From assembly GCF_023195895.1 (NCBI RefSeq), contig NZ_JALPRK010000024.1:1-64000 (forward strand): a DNA stretch of 64,000 nt. Direction: 5' to 3'. Each line of letters starts with the position of its first letter. Position 1 is the stretch's first letter. The notes under the pieces are model-generated. The model was not told where the DNA came from and made no database searches. It saw only the letters and a list, made by a program, of their open reading frames with translations. The position numbers were made by a program, and so were the translations under genes. Positions 1 to 8,761 of this stretch are shown here, one piece after another. The stretch comes from Paenibacillus mellifer. GTDB lineage: Bacteria > Bacillota > Bacilli > Paenibacillales > Paenibacillaceae.

Positions 1-45
1 AGGGGAATACAGTTATTTCAGGAAGATGGGCCGGTGTTGAAGGAT

Positions 46-130
46 TAGTTGCATAAATGCAGTTAGTTTCAACGTTTCGAGTGAATTTGGACCGAATGAG
101 TAAATTTAACTGCTTTTCAGCAACTATTGA
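46..130. repeat. Pair of near-palindromic repeats
   Basis: Two related units, 46-69 on the plus strand and 105-130 in inverted orientation, share the pattern TAGTTGC-N6-GCAGTTA. A weaker partial match is at about 160-178. Each unit is nearly self-complementary. The layout resembles the palindrome arrays at 25.6 kb and 63.0 kb, but here the array may be cut by the window edge. I see no gene in 1-207. Confidence 0.4.
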
Positions 131-207
131 GCCTGGTTGACCGATAACATGCGAAATAACAATATAGCTGCAACTATCCTAATAAACCCCAGTGTACGTA
201 AAGAATA

Positions 208-243
208 ACTAGAGCACTACCGTTATACCGGCAGTGCTCTAGT
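208..243 (-). terminator. Terminator of the amidase gene
   Basis: Inverted repeat CTAGAGCACT / AGTGCTCTAG with inner CCG/CGG pairs around a TTATA loop. It lies 11 bp past the stop codon of the minus-strand amidase gene and is followed, reading leftward, by a T-rich stretch. Confidence 0.6.
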
Positions 244-254
244 TCATAGATATA

Positions 255-2171
255 TTATGGCGTTAACCTAGGAGCATGGCGATGATGAGTGCCTTGTTCG
301 AAACTATATGCGAATTTGATTAATGTTCCTTCGTCGAAGGCGCGGCCCAGAAATTCGATCCCAACGGGGAGGCCGTCAGCCGTAAATCCAGCAGGCACCG
401 TAATGGCCGGGAATCCAGAGAATGGACTCAGTCGATTGTTGCCTCCGGAGGATTGGCTTTCACCAATTAACGCCGGAGGTTGGGTGCTTGTCGGATAGAC
501 GATGGCATCGAGGTTGTAATCCGCCATGACCTTCAGGAGGGACTCTCGGGTTAAGCTGGTGCGCTTCAATACGATATCCTTGTATTCCTGTGTATCCAAG
601 GATTCACGAGCATCGCGGGCTTTCATGGATTGTTCTTGAGCTTTATCATAGTTGCCTGAGGCGATGATTTCGGCCAGGCTGTGATAAGGGGCGTCATCCC
701 CTAGTTCTTCTAGGTAGTCGTTCAGTTGAAATTTGAACTCGTAGCCGCTTAAGCTTGGGTACTTATTGATCTCTGCTAAATGGGGGATCTTGATATTAAC
801 AACTGTCGCACCAAGTGAACTAAGTTCATGGACGGCATTAGATACAACGCTGGAGACGGCTTTTTCTTGATTATTCCCTTCCAGGAATAGTTCTGTGGCT
901 ACCCCGATACGTGCGCCTTTTAGTCCATTTGCGTCAAGGTAACGGGTATAGCTTTCCGGAATACGGCCAACGCTGTAGGCAGTAGCAACATCATCCGGGT
1001 CATAACCGGCCGTAGCGTCGAGCAGAATCGCAGCATCTTCGACCGTTCGGGCGATCGGACCACCGACGTCCTGGGTCAGGGCTAGAGGGATGATACCATC
1101 CCGACTGGATAAGCCGATCGTTGGACGGATCCCTACGAGACTGTTGAAGCTTGATGGAATACGGATGGACCCCCCGGTGTCCGTACCCAATCCGGCGACT
1201 GCTAAGTTAGCGGCAATCGCCGCTCCAGTACCGCCGCTGGATCCACCCGGATAACGGTCAAGGGCATAAGGATTTTTCGTTTGCCCCCCTAACGAGCTGG
1301 AAGTCGTAATACCGAAGGCAAACTCATGGAGGTTGGTTTTGCCTAGAATGATCGCTCCGGCTTCTTTGAGCTTGGCAATTTGATCGGCATCCTGATCGGG
1401 TATAGAGTCCTTCAGACAAAGGCAACCGGCAGTGGTAGGCATATCTGAGGTATCGAAGTTGTCCTTAACTAAGATCGGAATCCCGTGTAAAGGTCCACGT
1501 GGACCTTTAGCAGCCCGTTCTTGATCTAGCGCGTCCGCGATTTTGAGCGCCTCGGGATTGATCGTTAATACAGCCTGCAGGGAGATCCCCTGATCATCGT
1601 ATTTGGAGATGCGATCGAGATACATCTGTACCAGCTGTTTCGAAGTCAGCTTGCCTTGCTCCATCGCCAGTTGAATTTCGGTAATCGTGGCTTCGGGGAG
1701 GACAAAGGGTTTTAAATAATCAAGTACACGTTCATGAAGTCGATTAAGATCATTTGCCGTGAGTGGTTCGGCAGGTAGGAATGAGGTATCGGAGTAGCCT
1801 TTCATCAGACCCGCCTTGACGACCGCTCCTACGGCCCCTGCATAAGTTGCTTGATCCGGAACGTCACGGAAGGATTCGGCTGTGTTCCCTAACCCCAGCC
1901 ATTCCTGAAGGAAAACAGCAACCTGGCTGCGGAGCATGCGATGACCAGAGACCTCCGGTATCGTAAGGGAGCTTCCTGCCTCGGCCGCGGCTTGTTCCAT
2001 CGAGTGGCGGAACTGTTCGCCGGTGACAAGCGATGGTTCAACTGAGATAGCGGACAATGCACCTGAAGCCGCTTGGGCTTGTGGAATCAGTCCGATCCAT
2101 AGCCCGGAGATGAGTACATAAGCCAACAAGTATCGGCTTCCTTTTTTCCAACGTAGTCGATTTTGGTTCAT
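255..2171 (-). CDS. Exported amidase (amidase signature family) with SLH-like N-terminal region
   Basis: Amidase-signature hydrolase predicted to cleave an amide outside the membrane; substrate unknown. I place the start at 2171 (MNQNRLRWKK) because GGAGAGGGG stands 7 nt upstream; an in-frame start at 2222 lacks such a site. The 638-residue protein opens with a signal peptide (about residues 1-34, cut after AQA). Residues of about 70-150 look like an SLH-type repeat (FRDVPDQATYAGAVGAVVKA followed by GLMKGYSD), which in the family context suggests cell-wall attachment. The amidase domain shows the Ser-cisSer-Lys triad: Lys in PILVKDNFD, Ser in GGSSGGTG and nucleophilic Ser in DTGGSIRIPS. The closest annotated type would be secreted GatA-like amidases, but this one is not part of a gatCAB operon. 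Monocistronic, with its own terminator. Confidence 0.85.
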   Translation of the reverse strand: MNQNRLRWKKGSRYLLAYVLISGLWIGLIPQAQAASGALSAISVEPSLVTGEQFRHSMEQAAAEAGSSLTIPEVSGHRMLRSQVAVFLQEWLGLGNTAESFRDVPDQATYAGAVGAVVKAGLMKGYSDTSFLPAEPLTANDLNRLHERVLDYLKPFVLPEATITEIQLAMEQGKLTSKQLVQMYLDRISKYDDQGISLQAVLTINPEALKIADALDQERAAKGPRGPLHGIPILVKDNFDTSDMPTTAGCLCLKDSIPDQDADQIAKLKEAGAIILGKTNLHEFAFGITTSSSLGGQTKNPYALDRYPGGSSGGTGAAIAANLAVAGLGTDTGGSIRIPSSFNSLVGIRPTIGLSSRDGIIPLALTQDVGGPIARTVEDAAILLDATAGYDPDDVATAYSVGRIPESYTRYLDANGLKGARIGVATELFLEGNNQEKAVSSVVSNAVHELSSLGATVVNIKIPHLAEINKYPSLSGYEFKFQLNDYLEELGDDAPYHSLAEIIASGNYDKAQEQSMKARDARESLDTQEYKDIVLKRTSLTRESLLKVMADYNLDAIVYPTSTQPPALIGESQSSGGNNRLSPFSGFPAITVPAGFTADGLPVGIEFLGRAFDEGTLIKFAYSFEQGTHHRHAPRLTP

Positions 2172-2221
2172 AAGCAATCCCCTCTCCCCAGTAAAATGAT
2201 TGAAGTTTATGTGAACTATCA

Positions 2222-2580
2222 TAGTTTCATGTTAGATATAGTGACAAAGGTCGAGTTACTCTGAAAAAACGCATACATACTACGTTATTGAGGAGATATG
2301 GGAGTTTTCTCTTGATTGCTTTCATTAACAAATTCTCATATTAGATCGAAGCAATGTTATATAAGGTGACTTAAAACTGACAACAATTCTTTGGTTTTCT
2401 GAAAAGCGCTGAGTTATTTTCAGTTTCTACCAAATGGAATGTAACCATTTTGTTACCGACATGGATACTTCACCCGTTATAATGAGAATGGTATGTTAGC
2501 ATCTAGGGCATTTAGCCTATCCGGAATCTATATCAGAATGACAACAAGGAAGCTTTTTCAGTATATAGGCAGGGTAAGGA
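2222..2580. other. Intergenic region between divergent genes
   Basis: About 360 bp between the amidase (minus) and the lipoprotein (plus). I see a TATAAT at about 2478-2483, with no good -35 at standard spacing, and an operator-like GTAAC-N7-GTTAC at about 2440-2456. No gene or RNA is recognisable. Confidence 0.35.
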
Positions 2581-2590
2581 GGAATGGATC

Positions 2591-3019
2591 ATGCAGCGAA
2601 GAAGGATAAGAATATCCTTATGCTTCATGTGGGGAGTCTTGATGATGATGGTATTCATCGCAGGCTGTGCATCTTCCGAGCCATCGTGGACGGATTTTGT
2701 GGGATCAACGGTTGAGAAGAATTTTCCCGTCCCCAAAGAGGCCAATCAAACGGAAACGGCTCTTAATAACTCTAAGATGGACTATGTGCATTATAAGTTA
2801 ACCGGACTTAAAGAGAGTAGCGAAATTCCCGAAGCCTATCAGAAGGTGATCGAGGAATGGGGATGGAAGGAGAAGAAAGAGGAGAGCACCGGCACAACCC
2901 GAGTGTTCGAGAAAGGGAAGCAAATTGTGCAGTTAACGCTTCACGACAACTCTTTTACCGTCCTAGTCCCCAAAAAGGAAGAGAAAACCGTCATTCAAGG
3001 GTTGGAAAGCAGTCCTTAA
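2591..3019 (+). CDS. Small lipoprotein, function unknown
   Basis: 142-residue predicted lipoprotein. The start is fixed by AAGGAGG 9 nt upstream. Positively charged N-terminus (QRRRIR), a hydrophobic stretch, then the lipobox IAGC at about residue 27, so the mature protein should be lipid-anchored on the outer face of the membrane from the cysteine onward. The remaining roughly 115 residues are charged and contain no motif I recognise. It diverges from the amidase gene and is followed by a terminator, so it is probably transcribed alone. I do not recognise the family. Confidence 0.7.
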   Translation: MQRRRIRISLCFMWGVLMMMVFIAGCASSEPSWTDFVGSTVEKNFPVPKEANQTETALNNSKMDYVHYKLTGLKESSEIPEAYQKVIEEWGWKEKKEESTGTTRVFEKGKQIVQLTLHDNSFTVLVPKKEEKTVIQGLESSP

Positions 3020-3088
3020 TTCCAGGACTTCGGATAATAAGGCAAACGCCCGTTACTGGACAAGCCGGTACAAAACGCGATAACAAGC

Positions 3089-3132
3089 AAAAAGCCTGTA
3101 CTCTGCAATTGTTGCAGGGAGCAGGCTTTTTT
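3089..3132 (+). terminator. Intrinsic terminator after the lipoprotein gene
   Basis: AAAAGCCTG ... CAGGCTTTTTT stem with an inner CTGCAA/TTGCAG stem. The leading A-run makes it potentially bidirectional, so it may also serve the converging minus-strand gene at 3159. Confidence 0.8.
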
Positions 3133-3158
3133 GTTGCGTCTATGGCTATGAAATGAAG

Positions 3159-3719
3159 TTACTGCATGTAGTAGGCAATTTCTAGACCGGTGATTTTGAT
3201 CATTCCGTCTTTGCGTTGTCCCCGCAGGGTGGACAGTACGATAAACCGCGGAATCATCAGCCAAAGGTGCCAGAAGAATAATGAGAGGACAAAAGAAACC
3301 GGCGACCAAGGGATGAGGATGCCGATAATGCAGCAACCAATCCAGGCCGAATGTAGGTGGACCCGTCGATACACGGAGTACGCGATGTATTGATCGGGCA
3401 TATAACCGATCCATGGCATCTGACGGGAAAATCTCCAGCGTTTTCGATAGGAATGACTAACGATCATCAATACGGAGCGAGAAATCACGTATTGGATCCA
3501 CAAGATAACCGGTATGGCCAGCAGGAAGAAAAAGAGGCTGATCCAGGATATAAAAACCGTCTCGGCAGCCAGCCATATGACGGGGAGTATAACTAAGCTG
3601 TGATTAAGCGATTTTGGCAAAACCTTCTTTTTGAGCAGCGTATAATGATAAAACGTCGCATGAGTTTCGGGTTCGGCGGACTTCAAGCGTTCGATCCTCC
3701 TTCGCATCAGTTCCCGCAA
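3159..3719 (-). CDS. Multi-pass membrane protein, function unknown
   Basis: 186 residues with a basic N-terminus (MRELMRRRIERLK) and three to four hydrophobic segments, for example around VILPVIWLAAETVFISWISL, FFFLLAIPVILWIQYVI and IGCCIIGILIPW. The long frame begins at TTG 3719; an ATG is available at 3707. Neither has an obvious Shine-Dalgarno sequence, so the start is uncertain. It converges on the lipoprotein gene and diverges from csfB. I do not recognise the family. Hydrophobicity, length and an uninterrupted frame support a real gene. Confidence 0.6.
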   Translation of the reverse strand: MRELMRRRIERLKSAEPETHATFYHYTLLKKKVLPKSLNHSLVILPVIWLAAETVFISWISLFFFLLAIPVILWIQYVISRSVLMIVSHSYRKRWRFSRQMPWIGYMPDQYIAYSVYRRVHLHSAWIGCCIIGILIPWSPVSFVLSLFFWHLWLMIPRFIVLSTLRGQRKDGMIKITGLEIAYYMQ

Positions 3720-3896
3720 ATAGCGGGCAAGCTCTTCTTAATATATCGGATAAAACAAAGAATAATTAAGACGCGCGTACAAACACCGCGTTCTGGCTTG
3801 CGGCATAAGATAAAGTAGGAAACGGACTATGAAAAGGTTTAAAATAGTAGAATCTGTGTCATACTGATAGTAAAAACAGACAAGGTGGGATCGGGC

Positions 3897-4082
3897 ATGG
3901 ATGAGCTTGGCGTCAGAACTTGCATCATTTGCGGGGAGCCAAAAACCGAAGGCATTCATATCGTATCGGAATTTATTTGCGACGCTTGCGAGTCAGAGAT
4001 GGTGCACACCGACGTGCAGGAGGAGAAATACCACTTCTTCATTCATCAAATGAAGCAGATCTGGGTGCAAAAAAATGCATAA
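3897..4082 (+). CDS. csfB: Sigma-G inhibitor Gin (CsfB)
   Basis: Anti-sigma factor that holds sigma-G (and, from B. subtilis work, sigma-E in the forespore) inactive during sporulation. 61 residues from ATG 3897, with AAGGTGG 8 nt upstream; an in-frame GTG at 3885 overlaps that site and is rejected. Two CxxC pairs (CIICGE at about residue 9 and CDACES at about 29) form the family's zinc-binding knuckle. Its position upstream of yaaO-tmk matches the B. subtilis order. It is followed by its own terminator. Confidence 0.85.
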   Translation: MDELGVRTCIICGEPKTEGIHIVSEFICDACESEMVHTDVQEEKYHFFIHQMKQIWVQKNA

Positions 4083-4093
4083 CACCGCCGATT

Positions 4094-4129
4094 AAAAGGA
4101 CCAGTTCAATTTTGGGAGCGGGTCCTTTT
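4094..4129 (+). terminator. Intrinsic terminator after csfB
   Basis: Perfect 9-bp stem AAAAGGACC / GGTCCTTTT with an 18-nt loop, 11 bp past the csfB stop. Confidence 0.75.
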
Positions 4130-4215
4130 ATATTGCTCTACCGGGTAGTAAAGCGGTAAAATGGAGCAAAGGTTGTAATATCGATAAACCTCGAGTTGGA
4201 AGGGTTAAGTATAGA

Positions 4216-5745
4216 ATGGAAGAAGAATCAAATCATGTTGCCCCATTATATGAGGCCTTAAGGCGATACCGGGAGAAAAAGGACGCTTCGTTCCATGTGC
4301 CGGGTCATAAAAACGGACAAGCGCTATGTGGCGACGAGCGTGCGATCCATGATCTGGCGCGAGTGATGGAAATCGACGTAACGGAAATCACCGGGACGGA
4401 TGATCTTCATCATCCGGAGGGCGTCATCCGTGAGGCGCAAGAGTTGGCCGCCGCCCAGTTTGGGGCGGAGGAGACATTTTTTCTGGTTGGCGGCAGCACG
4501 GCCGGGAACCTGGCATTGATCCTGAGCGTGTGCACCACGCCAGGAGATGTGCTGCTCGTGCAGCGGAACGTGCACAAATCCGTGATTCACGGATTGATGC
4601 TGGCGGGCGCGCACGCGGTCTTTTTGGCGCCGCAGCAGGATGCCGGCAGCGGGCTGGCGACCATCCCGAGCGGAGCCGCGGTGCGGGAAGCCCTGCGCCG
4701 GTATCCCGGCGCCAAGGGGCTGCTGCTCACGCACCCGAGCTACTACGGGATGGGCTCGCCGCTGCGGCCGCTGGCCGAGTTGTGCCACGCGCACGGCGTG
4801 CCGCTGCTCGTCGACGAGGCGCACGGCGCCCACTTCGGCCAGCACCCGGCGCTGCCGGAGAGCGCGCTGGCCGCGGGGGCCGATGGCGTCGTGCAGTCGA
4901 CGCATAAGATGCTGGCCGCGCTCACGATGGGCGCGATGCTGCACGTCCAGGGCGGGCTGCTCGATCGCGCGCTGCTGCGCCAGCGGCTGGCGATGCTGCA
5001 GAGCTCCAGCCCGTCCTACCCCATCATGGCTTCGCTCGATCTGAGCCGAAGCCTGCTGGGGACGCAGGGCCCCGCCTTCTTCGAGGGCGGGCTCGCCGCG
5101 GCCGCGCATCTGCGGCGCGGCCTGGCCAAGCTGCCGCGCTTCGGCGTCGTTGCACCGCCGGGCGCCAGCGGAGGGGCAGCTGCATATACTATCCAAGATC
5201 CTTTGAAACTTGTTATTTTCGATGCATCCGCAGCCCTCACCGGGTATGAACTGCACGAACGGCTCGAAGCCGAAGGCTGCGTGCCGGAGATGAGCGATGA
5301 CCGCTATGTCGTTCTGGCGCTAGGTCCGGGGACATCGATGGAGGATGCCGAACGGTTACTGCAGGCGCTGGTACGAATCGCTGACGAAGCCGGCCAACTA
5401 GGAAATGCGGTAGGACGCAGCCCTTATCCGGTACCGGCCGATGAACTTTCCACGTGGAACATTGCGGCTGATGAGGACCGTTTATCGGTGGTGTCCGAGC
5501 CTGTACCGTTTGGCCTTACACCGCTGAATCCGGCGGAGATTGAGGTCATTTCTATCCAGGACAGTCTCGGTCGGCAAGCGGCGGAAATGATTATTCCGTA
5601 TCCTCCCGGTATCCCGCTACTCTACCCCGGAGAGACGATAACCGAGGCGGTTAGGCAGCAGCTGTTGACACTGCGGGATTCCGGAGCTAAATGCCAGGGG
5701 CTGGCCGACCCGCGGCTGCGGACGATTCAAGTCAAGAAAAGATAA
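4216..5745 (+). CDS. yaaO: Orn/Lys/Arg decarboxylase family protein (YaaO-like)
   Basis: PLP-dependent fold-type I decarboxylase of the Orn/Lys/Arg group, 509 residues. Visible motifs: HVPGHKNG near the N-terminus, the cofactor-binding VGGSTAGNLA, VDEAHGAHFG with the PLP-pyridine Asp, and STHKMLAALT with the Schiff-base Lys. The exact amino acid substrate cannot be read from sequence. Position directly before tmk matches B. subtilis yaaO. SD GGAAGGG precedes ATG 4216. Oddity: codons from about 4530 to 5180 are almost all G/C-ending, unlike either end of the same gene, which suggests a recombined segment. Confidence 0.88.
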   Translation: MEEESNHVAPLYEALRRYREKKDASFHVPGHKNGQALCGDERAIHDLARVMEIDVTEITGTDDLHHPEGVIREAQELAAAQFGAEETFFLVGGSTAGNLALILSVCTTPGDVLLVQRNVHKSVIHGLMLAGAHAVFLAPQQDAGSGLATIPSGAAVREALRRYPGAKGLLLTHPSYYGMGSPLRPLAELCHAHGVPLLVDEAHGAHFGQHPALPESALAAGADGVVQSTHKMLAALTMGAMLHVQGGLLDRALLRQRLAMLQSSSPSYPIMASLDLSRSLLGTQGPAFFEGGLAAAAHLRRGLAKLPRFGVVAPPGASGGAAAYTIQDPLKLVIFDASAALTGYELHERLEAEGCVPEMSDDRYVVLALGPGTSMEDAERLLQALVRIADEAGQLGNAVGRSPYPVPADELSTWNIAADEDRLSVVSEPVPFGLTPLNPAEIEVISIQDSLGRQAAEMIIPYPPGIPLLYPGETITEAVRQQLLTLRDSGAKCQGLADPRLRTIQVKKR

Positions 5746-5800
5746 AGCCAAGCATATACTTGTACATGATTTTTTTAGAAGAAAGCAGGGAACGAACTAG

Positions 5801-6451
5801 ATGAACCATCATGCCAAAGGATTATTTATTACGCTCGAAGGGGGAGATGGCTCCGGTAAAACGACGGTGATGCGGGAATTGGAACTGGCGTTAGAGGAAC
5901 ATGGCGTGCCGTTTATATCTACTCGGGAACCCGGAGGTATTGAGATCGCTGAGAAGATCCGTGAGGTCATCCTCAATCCGCAGCATACGGCAATGGATGC
6001 GCGAACGGAGGCGCTGTTGTACGCCGCATCCCGGCGTCAGCATTTGGCTGAGAAGGTGGAGCCCTCCCTGGATCGCGGAATTACCGTTCTCTGCGACCGA
6101 TTCCTGGATAGCAGTCTGGCCTACCAGGGCTACGCGCGTGGGCTTGGCATTGATGAGGTGCTGGAGATTAATCTTTTTGCCACCAAGGGGCGGTTTCCGG
6201 ATCTCACCTTCTATCTCGATATTGAGCCGGAAGCGGGTTTGGCTCGCATCGCCGCTGGCGAAGGGCGCGAAGTGAATCGTTTGGACATGGAAAGTCTACA
6301 ATTTCACGAGAGGGTCCGGGAAGGGTATCGGATCATAGGCGGGATGTACCCTGAGCGCATCAAGACGATCGATGCTTCGCGCAGCAAGGAAGAGGTCGCT
6401 GCAGAGATCCGAGGGTATCTTTCCGCGGCAATAAAGGAATTCATGGCCTAG
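5801..6451 (+). CDS. tmk: Thymidylate kinase
   Basis: Phosphorylates dTMP to dTDP with ATP, the committed step to dTTP. 216 residues, normal for the family. P-loop GGDGSGKTT at residues 14-22, the DRFLDSSLAYQG substrate/DR motif, and an EGREVNRLD lid region. Encoded between yaaO and darA as in B. subtilis, 55 bp after yaaO, in a run of plus-strand genes that includes the clamp-loader gene holB. Confidence 0.97.
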   Translation: MNHHAKGLFITLEGGDGSGKTTVMRELELALEEHGVPFISTREPGGIEIAEKIREVILNPQHTAMDARTEALLYAASRRQHLAEKVEPSLDRGITVLCDRFLDSSLAYQGYARGLGIDEVLEINLFATKGRFPDLTFYLDIEPEAGLARIAAGEGREVNRLDMESLQFHERVREGYRIIGGMYPERIKTIDASRSKEEVAAEIRGYLSAAIKEFMA

Positions 6452-6487
6452 CCGTCAAATAGGTTAGTATGGTACATTTTTTTATAA

Positions 6488-6835
<348 letters not shown>

Positions 6836-6842
6836 TAGGATA

Positions 6843-7090
6843 TCAAAAAAGTAAGCTTCCCATCACGAAGAAAATCGAGGATGCACATTCGGCGTCGAAT
6901 CTTGAATTCAACCGGGCCTTCCGTTGCTCACGTAGATTTATCTACGCTGCGCTACTCACGGGCCTAAGCATATGCTTTCGAAGTATGTTTCCTACGGAAA
7001 CATTTGAGTTGCTCACGTAGGTCTGCCTACGCTGCGCTACTCAGTCCCTAGTTTCATCCAACCTTCTCGGTGCTGAAAAGCCGACTTCTT
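6843..7090 (+). repeat. MITE-like inverted-repeat element, copy 1
   Basis: Shares long blocks with copies at 15096 and 16622: GTCGAATCTTGAATTC, GCCGGGCCTTCC-like, TTGCTCACGTAG ... CTACGCTGCGCTACTCA, and CATCCAACCTTCTCGGTGCTG. This copy is the most diverged at its ends and has the TTGCTCACGTAG/CTACGCTGCG hairpin twice. It separates darA from yaaR. No coding capacity. Confidence 0.75.
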
Positions 7091-7160
7091 AATCTTCATC
7101 ATCTTTACGAGTTAATTGATCTATATTGAACTATATCTCAACCGACAGGCGGTGAACGCT

Positions 7161-7604
7161 TTGAAAATTGATCCGGGATACCGGCCGCTCAAAAGCGGCT
7201 TGGGGGTTAGTGACAGCCCTGCCAAGTCGGTGCAATCCAAAAGCTTCTCCGATGTGATGCAGCAGCATGGCCAGCAAGCGACCCAAGAGGAACTGAACCG
7301 GAGATTTAAGGAAATTCAAATGCAAGGGGACCGGCTTGCCCGGTCCATGACCGTTCGGGAGCTGAAGGCTTACCGGATGATGGTCAAGCGGTTCTTGGAG
7401 GAGACGGTACGGCGGGGCGTTACCATCAAAGAGTCCAAAGGATGGGATCGTCGGGGCCGCGGGAAACGCTACAAGCTGCTGGACGAAGTAGATGCCGCGT
7501 TACTCGCGATGGCAGATGAACTGCTGGAGACGGAGCAGGGCAAAATCGATCTCCTGCAAAAAATCGGTGAAATCCGCGGTATGCTGATCAATCTGTGTTT
7601 CTAG
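7161..7604 (+). CDS. yaaR: YaaR family protein (DUF327)
   Basis: 147 residues from TTG 7161, chosen because GGCGGTG stands 6 nt upstream and the length then equals the family norm of about 146. The open frame extends to 7116 but that region overlaps the edge of a repeat element. Mostly helical and charged, ending in LLQKIGEIRGMLINLCF. Function is not established. Conserved between darA and holB in Bacilli, which argues for a link to this replication-linked cluster. Confidence 0.85.
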   Translation: MKIDPGYRPLKSGLGVSDSPAKSVQSKSFSDVMQQHGQQATQEELNRRFKEIQMQGDRLARSMTVRELKAYRMMVKRFLEETVRRGVTIKESKGWDRRGRGKRYKLLDEVDAALLAMADELLETEQGKIDLLQKIGEIRGMLINLCF

Positions 7605-7629
7605 CTTCGAAAGGACGAGGGCAAACGCA

Positions 7630-8607
7630 ATGTCATTTCAAGAGATCATCGGGCAGGATACGGCCAAACAGCTGCTGCAGAGCAGCCTGAGACGCCAAGA
7701 AATATCCCATGCCTATATATTTAGCGGACCGCCTGGAAGCGGGCAAATGGAAGTGGCCATGGCCTTCGTCCAGGCGTTGTTTTGCACCCGGGGTGGCGAC
7801 GAGGCTTGCGGGGAATGTCTAGAGTGCCGTAAGGTACTGCACGGCAATCATCCCGACTTGTTTACAATAAAGCCTGACGGGGCATCGATCAAAATTGAAC
7901 AAATCCGTGATTTGCAACGGATTTTCTCTTATCGATCGGAGAGCGGAAATCCCAAAGCTTACATTATTGACGAGTCTGAAAAAATGACGGTACAAGCGGC
8001 GAACAGCCTGCTGAAGTTTCTAGAAGAGCCCCCATCCCCGGCCGTAGCGATCTTACTGTCGGACAATGGACGAGCCTTACTCCCGACGATTCAGTCCCGG
8101 GCGCAATGGGTCCCTTTCTCAGCGGTGGATCCGGAAACGATGCTCCAAATATTGGCGAACGAGGGATTTCCGTCAATCTTGGCTCGAAGTGCCGTTCACC
8201 TCGCGGCAGGACTGGGCCCGTGTCGTGATTTAATCCAACAGAATTGGTTTGCAGAAATTAGAAACGTAGTGTTACAATTAGGGAAGGAAATCGCAGGCCG
8301 TGGCGGTTCTTCTTTAATCACAGCGCAGCAAACTTTGTTCAAATCCGGCTTGACCGATCATTTGGACATGTTGTTCAGCCTTTTCCATTTGTGGTTCAAA
8401 GATATGATCCATGCGCTCTATCATAAACATGATCAAATCGTTTTCATAGATGAGCTTTCGTTTATCAATCAGCATGCCGCCAGCCGCAGCGCCGAACAAT
8501 GGATTGATGCCATGGCGCTGGCCGCGGAGAGCAAGAAGAAGCTGCGGCAGCATATGAATGCCAGCCTCTGCGTAGAGCAATTTCTGATCGCCGTGGATGG
8601 ACAGTGA
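7630..8607 (+). CDS. holB: DNA polymerase III delta-prime subunit
   Basis: Clamp-loader subunit that helps load the beta clamp. 325 residues. AAA+ fold with a degenerate P-loop (SGPPGSGQMEVA, the Lys of GKT replaced), expected because delta-prime does not hydrolyse ATP. A four-cysteine zinc module follows (CTRGGDEACGECLECRK). The central LLKFLEEPPSPAVAILL is typical. SD AAAGGACGAGG upstream of ATG 7630, 25 bp after yaaR, so likely cotranscribed. Confidence 0.95.
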   Translation: MSFQEIIGQDTAKQLLQSSLRRQEISHAYIFSGPPGSGQMEVAMAFVQALFCTRGGDEACGECLECRKVLHGNHPDLFTIKPDGASIKIEQIRDLQRIFSYRSESGNPKAYIIDESEKMTVQAANSLLKFLEEPPSPAVAILLSDNGRALLPTIQSRAQWVPFSAVDPETMLQILANEGFPSILARSAVHLAAGLGPCRDLIQQNWFAEIRNVVLQLGKEIAGRGGSSLITAQQTLFKSGLTDHLDMLFSLFHLWFKDMIHALYHKHDQIVFIDELSFINQHAASRSAEQWIDAMALAAESKKKLRQHMNASLCVEQFLIAVDGQ

Positions 8608-8761
8608 TAGCCTAGCCGTAAGGGATAAGACAGACAAGATGTACTTTCGCATGAAACTTTCTCCCCTGAAAGAGCAGGGATTTCTAGTAGTTTCTTCTGA
8701 ACGCGCGTTTCGATGGGAAAGCGGTTCACCAGTTTTTAGAGCTATATGAGGGGGTTAGTTT

